Positions 61,310-64,000 of a DNA stretch of 64,000 bases are shown in pieces. The translations under genes and the position numbers were made by a program. The stretch comes from Paraglaciecola arctica BSs20135 (GTDB taxonomy: Bacteria; Pseudomonadota; Gammaproteobacteria; Enterobacterales; Alteromonadaceae). The stretch's first letter is position 1. Every line of letters begins with the position of its first letter. A model generated the notes under the pieces. It ran no database searches, was not told the origin of the DNA, and saw only the letters and a program-made list of their open reading frames with translations. The stretch is from contig NZ_BAEO01000021.1 of assembly GCF_000314995.1 (NCBI RefSeq), positions 34,215 to 98,214 of the forward strand. Reading direction: 5' to 3'.

Positions 61310-63601
61310 TTAGTAATAATTATACTGAATATTGATGCCCATCCATCTTGGTCTTGCGTAGAACTCTTGGATGTAGCCTGCATTCTGGGTAAAGTCGAAG
61401 GAATACACTCTATATTCTTCATCTGTTATGTTTTTAGCAAAAGCAGACACCTTCCAAGCGTCGTTTATCTGGTAACCAACGCGGGCATTAAATACTGTGT
61501 AAGATTCCTCTGTTGACACTTCACTATTGGTAATGTCAAAAAATTGCTCGCCTTGATGGTTGAAATCAAGTTGCACGGATATCGAGTCGGTAGCGTAGTA
61601 TCTAATAATGCCGTTAACTGCGTATTTTGGTGCAAGAACCATTTCTCGATCTTTTACCGTACCTACTCCCCGAACAATTACACTATCAATCTCTGTGTCG
61701 AGTAAACTCGCACCTAATTTAATATCCCATTTGTCACCAGGTACCCAAGTAACTTCTGTTTCAAGGCCCTTAAGTTTCGCATCTGAATTGTTTATAAATT
61801 GACTCAATCCAGCGAATGTTAATGCTTGATAGTTTTCATAATCGTAATAGAAAACGCTTGTGTTTACTCGTACATCTCCACTCGCTAAGGTGGTTTTTAT
61901 GCCAGCTTCGTAACTGGTAAGTTCCTCTGATTCAAAAGGGACGTCTTCTTCTGTCACACCATCGGTGTAATCGAGAAATCCACCGTTGAAACCGCCACTC
62001 TTAAAGCCATTAGCGATATTAAAAAATACTAATGTATCTTCGTTTACCTTGTAATCAAGGCCAATTTGACCAGAAACATTACTATCATCTAATGATGTAA
62101 GGTCTGCAGAAGCCGGATTTTGATTGGTAAAATCAAAATAATAATCTGAACCGGGATAGCTTGCATCACCCACTAAGCCACATACATCGCCGGCAGGGAT
62201 AAGGCATGAGTTAACTACAGCATCAGGGTTGCTGGTTGCAAGGTTTTGGTATTGCATGTTGCGTTCTTCTGAGGTGTAACGTAGGCCAACTGTTAATGTC
62301 AGACTGTCACTCAATGATTTTTCAATTTGCCCAAATAAGCCATAAGACTCAGTGTCTTGATCGTAGTCGATGTCGTAATTTACAAAAGGCACAAGTTCTG
62401 TACCAAAGGTACCTTCTGGTGCACCTGTGAGTGAGTCAATAATTTGCCCTGGATAGTTAATATCTAAATCTAGTCTTCCGGTCACCTCATTTTCGAAGTA
62501 ATAAGCCCCTACAATCCACTCAAAGGAGTCGGCCGAACCACTTACTCTAAACTCTTGGCTAAATTGTTCGTTTTTCGAATAAAATTCTGGGATTAAGGCG
62601 CTAAATGGACCCATGTCAGCATCTTCTTGATGCTTTTTTTCGACATTTTCAATGGCTGATATCGAAGTAAATGTAAAATTTGGTTGCTCCCAGTTTAACT
62701 TCAATGATGCACCATCAGAATCAATTTTTAACAAGCCTTGTCGATTATATTCGCCTGCGAAATTATCGCCATCGTTATCAGAATAACCAAAAAAATCCGT
62801 ATTTGAGCTGCCAAAACCATTACTCGAGGCGACATGTTGATATTGAGGGCCATTGGTATCTGATTTACCACCATGCACGTTTACCAATGCAGAAAAGTCA
62901 TCTGTAACATCAAAGTTCAATTGTAATCTGTATGCTTTACTATTGGCTTCATTTGCATCAGTACCTATTCTATTTTCAACATAACCATCGTGGTTATTTG
63001 TAGCGATCGATAATCGACCTTGAATGGAATCGGTCAAACTGCCGCCTATTGCCGCTTCTGTCTTAATTTGGTTATATTCAGCTAGAGTTAAATCAAGCAG
63101 GATTTCAGTATCTTCGGTAGGAGCACTAGAAATAAAGTGTACTAAGCCTCCAGTAGCATTGCGGCCATATAGCGTGCCTTGAGGACCACGTAGCACTTCT
63201 ACACGCTCTAAATCAAATAACTGAAAGGTTAGGCCTGGCATCGCTGATTGATAAATTTCATCACGATAAACGGCAATTGGTCCTTCGTTATTATCATTAA
63301 AATCATTAAGGCCCACGCCACGTAGAGATATTGAAGGGTTGTTACCTTCACCAACAGGGGTTCCAATATTGAGTCCGGGAGTTTGAGCCGCAATATCCAC
63401 ACTGTCAGTCATATTAAGTTCTCTTAGTGCATCACCGGAAAAGGCAGTAACTGAGACACTAACATCTTGTAAATCTTGTGATTTCTTTTTTGCCGTAACT
63501 TGAATTTTTTCAAAAACCCTGTTTTCTTGTGCGTAAGAAACTGAAGAAGTTCCTAACGTTAAAGAAGTAAATACAGCGAATGCTAGTTTATTGTGTCTCA
63601 T
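61310..63601 (-). CDS. TonB-dependent outer-membrane receptor
   Basis: The 763-residue protein has a signal peptide (ending VSYAQ, about residue 25), a TonB box (EKIQVTAKKK), a plug (LQDVSVSVTAFSGDA, ERVEVLRGPQGTLYGRNATGG) and a barrel ending in YNYY. It heads the amine dehydrogenase operon, so an amine such as tryptamine, or a precursor, may be its substrate. A copy of the candidate IacR operator is 130 nt upstream of its start. Confidence 0.9.
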   Translation of the reverse strand: MRHNKLAFAVFTSLTLGTSSVSYAQENRVFEKIQVTAKKKSQDLQDVSVSVTAFSGDALRELNMTDSVDIAAQTPGLNIGTPVGEGNNPSISLRGVGLNDFNDNNEGPIAVYRDEIYQSAMPGLTFQLFDLERVEVLRGPQGTLYGRNATGGLVHFISSAPTEDTEILLDLTLAEYNQIKTEAAIGGSLTDSIQGRLSIATNNHDGYVENRIGTDANEANSKAYRLQLNFDVTDDFSALVNVHGGKSDTNGPQYQHVASSNGFGSSNTDFFGYSDNDGDNFAGEYNRQGLLKIDSDGASLKLNWEQPNFTFTSISAIENVEKKHQEDADMGPFSALIPEFYSKNEQFSQEFRVSGSADSFEWIVGAYYFENEVTGRLDLDINYPGQIIDSLTGAPEGTFGTELVPFVNYDIDYDQDTESYGLFGQIEKSLSDSLTLTVGLRYTSEERNMQYQNLATSNPDAVVNSCLIPAGDVCGLVGDASYPGSDYYFDFTNQNPASADLTSLDDSNVSGQIGLDYKVNEDTLVFFNIANGFKSGGFNGGFLDYTDGVTEEDVPFESEELTSYEAGIKTTLASGDVRVNTSVFYYDYENYQALTFAGLSQFINNSDAKLKGLETEVTWVPGDKWDIKLGASLLDTEIDSVIVRGVGTVKDREMVLAPKYAVNGIIRYYATDSISVQLDFNHQGEQFFDITNSEVSTEESYTVFNARVGYQINDAWKVSAFAKNITDEEYRVYSFDFTQNAGYIQEFYARPRWMGINIQYNYY

Positions 63602-64000
63602 ATTTTAGTACCTTTTTAATTATTAAAATTCTTTATGCCTAAACTGTAAAAACTCATATTTGGAAAGTAAAAGTGTGAATGTATAAACATATTAACAAGA
63701 TGCAATACTACGATCATTCACTTTAACTTTTACTTGATAAATCACGTATTTACATAATGTACACAAATGCTCTGTTGCTTGTCAAAGGTTTTATAATTAA
63801 TTTACATTAGAAAGAACAATCAAATTACAATTATTAAATCCGCCTAAGCTAGGAATGAAATTTATATAAGTTGTTGATAAATAACTAATATATAAGTGTT
63901 GGTTGCAGCGGGACGCTTAATATACTCATTATCGAGTGAATGTTGTTTTGTCTCATCGAGACATAATATGCTGCTGGTTTATGATTATTTTGCTTGTGAT
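63602..64000. promoter_or_regulatory. promoter region of the amine dehydrogenase operon
   Basis: There is no gene in this 399-nt end segment. On the minus strand, TTGCAT (63700-63705) and TACATT (63678-63683), 16 nt apart, could be the -35 and -10 boxes. The operator-like 63731-63748 lies just upstream of them. A short GTCTC/GAGAC hairpin occurs near 63953-63965. Confidence 0.35.
63731..63748. promoter_or_regulatory. candidate MarR/IacR operator 2
   Basis: TACTTGATAAATCACGTA matches the site at 29080-29097 at 15 of 18 positions and is almost palindromic. It precedes the TonB receptor/amine dehydrogenase operon. Confidence 0.6.

Overview
The window reads as chromosomal DNA of an AT-rich, probably marine gammaproteobacterium, most likely Alteromonadaceae-like (Paraglaciecola or a relative). 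This is inferred from low-GC coding sequence, three long TonB-dependent receptors of the oligotrophic marine type, and Alteromonadales-style integron and IS66/IS30 relics. No rRNA, tRNA or CRISPR was seen. Almost everything is catabolic, and much of it can be read as one theme: taking in and fully burning indolic or aromatic compounds.

Layout. (1) 0.1-3.4 kb: a DUF1302/DUF1329 envelope pair. (2) 3.5-11.9 kb: a divergent GntR/FCD regulator and an operon-like run (FAD oxidoreductase, nitrilase-type amidohydrolase, small membrane protein, ThDP-dependent 2-oxoacid decarboxylase, HisC-like aminotransferase, aldehyde dehydrogenase), a catabolic set I cannot match to a named pathway. (3) 12.1-14.2 kb: an odd secreted protein with two zincin-like motifs, one degenerate, and a small ribbon-helix-helix-like protein. 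(4) 14.7-22.6 kb: an SDR, a DUF819 membrane protein, and a complete nickel-pincer locus: gluconokinase-like kinase, LarA-superfamily enzyme, LarC, LarE, LarB and a nickel permease. (5) 23.2-27.3 kb: a TonB receptor and a lipoprotein sulfatase. (6) 27.6-43.9 kb: the centrepiece, a 17-gene iac (indole-3-acetate catabolism) operon behind a divergent MarR regulator. The order iacH-A-B-I-C-D-E-F is followed by a XylT-like ferredoxin, catechol 2,3-dioxygenase and the whole dehydrogenase branch of the catechol meta-cleavage pathway, and the run closes with iacG. (7) 43.9-46.8 kb: a scar of mobile DNA with an IS30 relic, two integron-cassette-like genes with decayed attC sites, and an IS66 relic. (8) 46.8-55.5 kb: an AAHS-type aromatic-acid transporter, a TonB receptor, a PQQ quinohemoprotein alcohol dehydrogenase, a luciferase-like monooxygenase and a Bcr/CflA transporter. 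(9) 55.8-63.6 kb: an aau-type quinoprotein aromatic amine dehydrogenase operon (TonB receptor, aldehyde dehydrogenase, aauB-E-D-A, two c-type cytochromes).

How it may fit together (inference). Aromatic amines such as tryptamine would be oxidised in the periplasm by the TTQ amine dehydrogenase, and alcohols such as tryptophol by the PQQ enzyme. The aldehydes would be oxidised to arylacetic acids, and indole-3-acetate would be converted by the iac enzymes to catechol. Catechol would be meta-cleaved and processed to pyruvate and acetyl-CoA inside the same operon. Three promoters (iacR/iac, the amine-dehydrogenase TonB receptor, and the TonB receptor next to the PQQ enzyme) carry the same 18-bp near-palindrome, centred on TGATAAATCA, which would make them one MarR-type regulon. 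A second, unrelated motif (TGGGATTA, with an identical 17-mer at two promoters) recurs upstream of the operons in the left half and suggests a second shared regulon.
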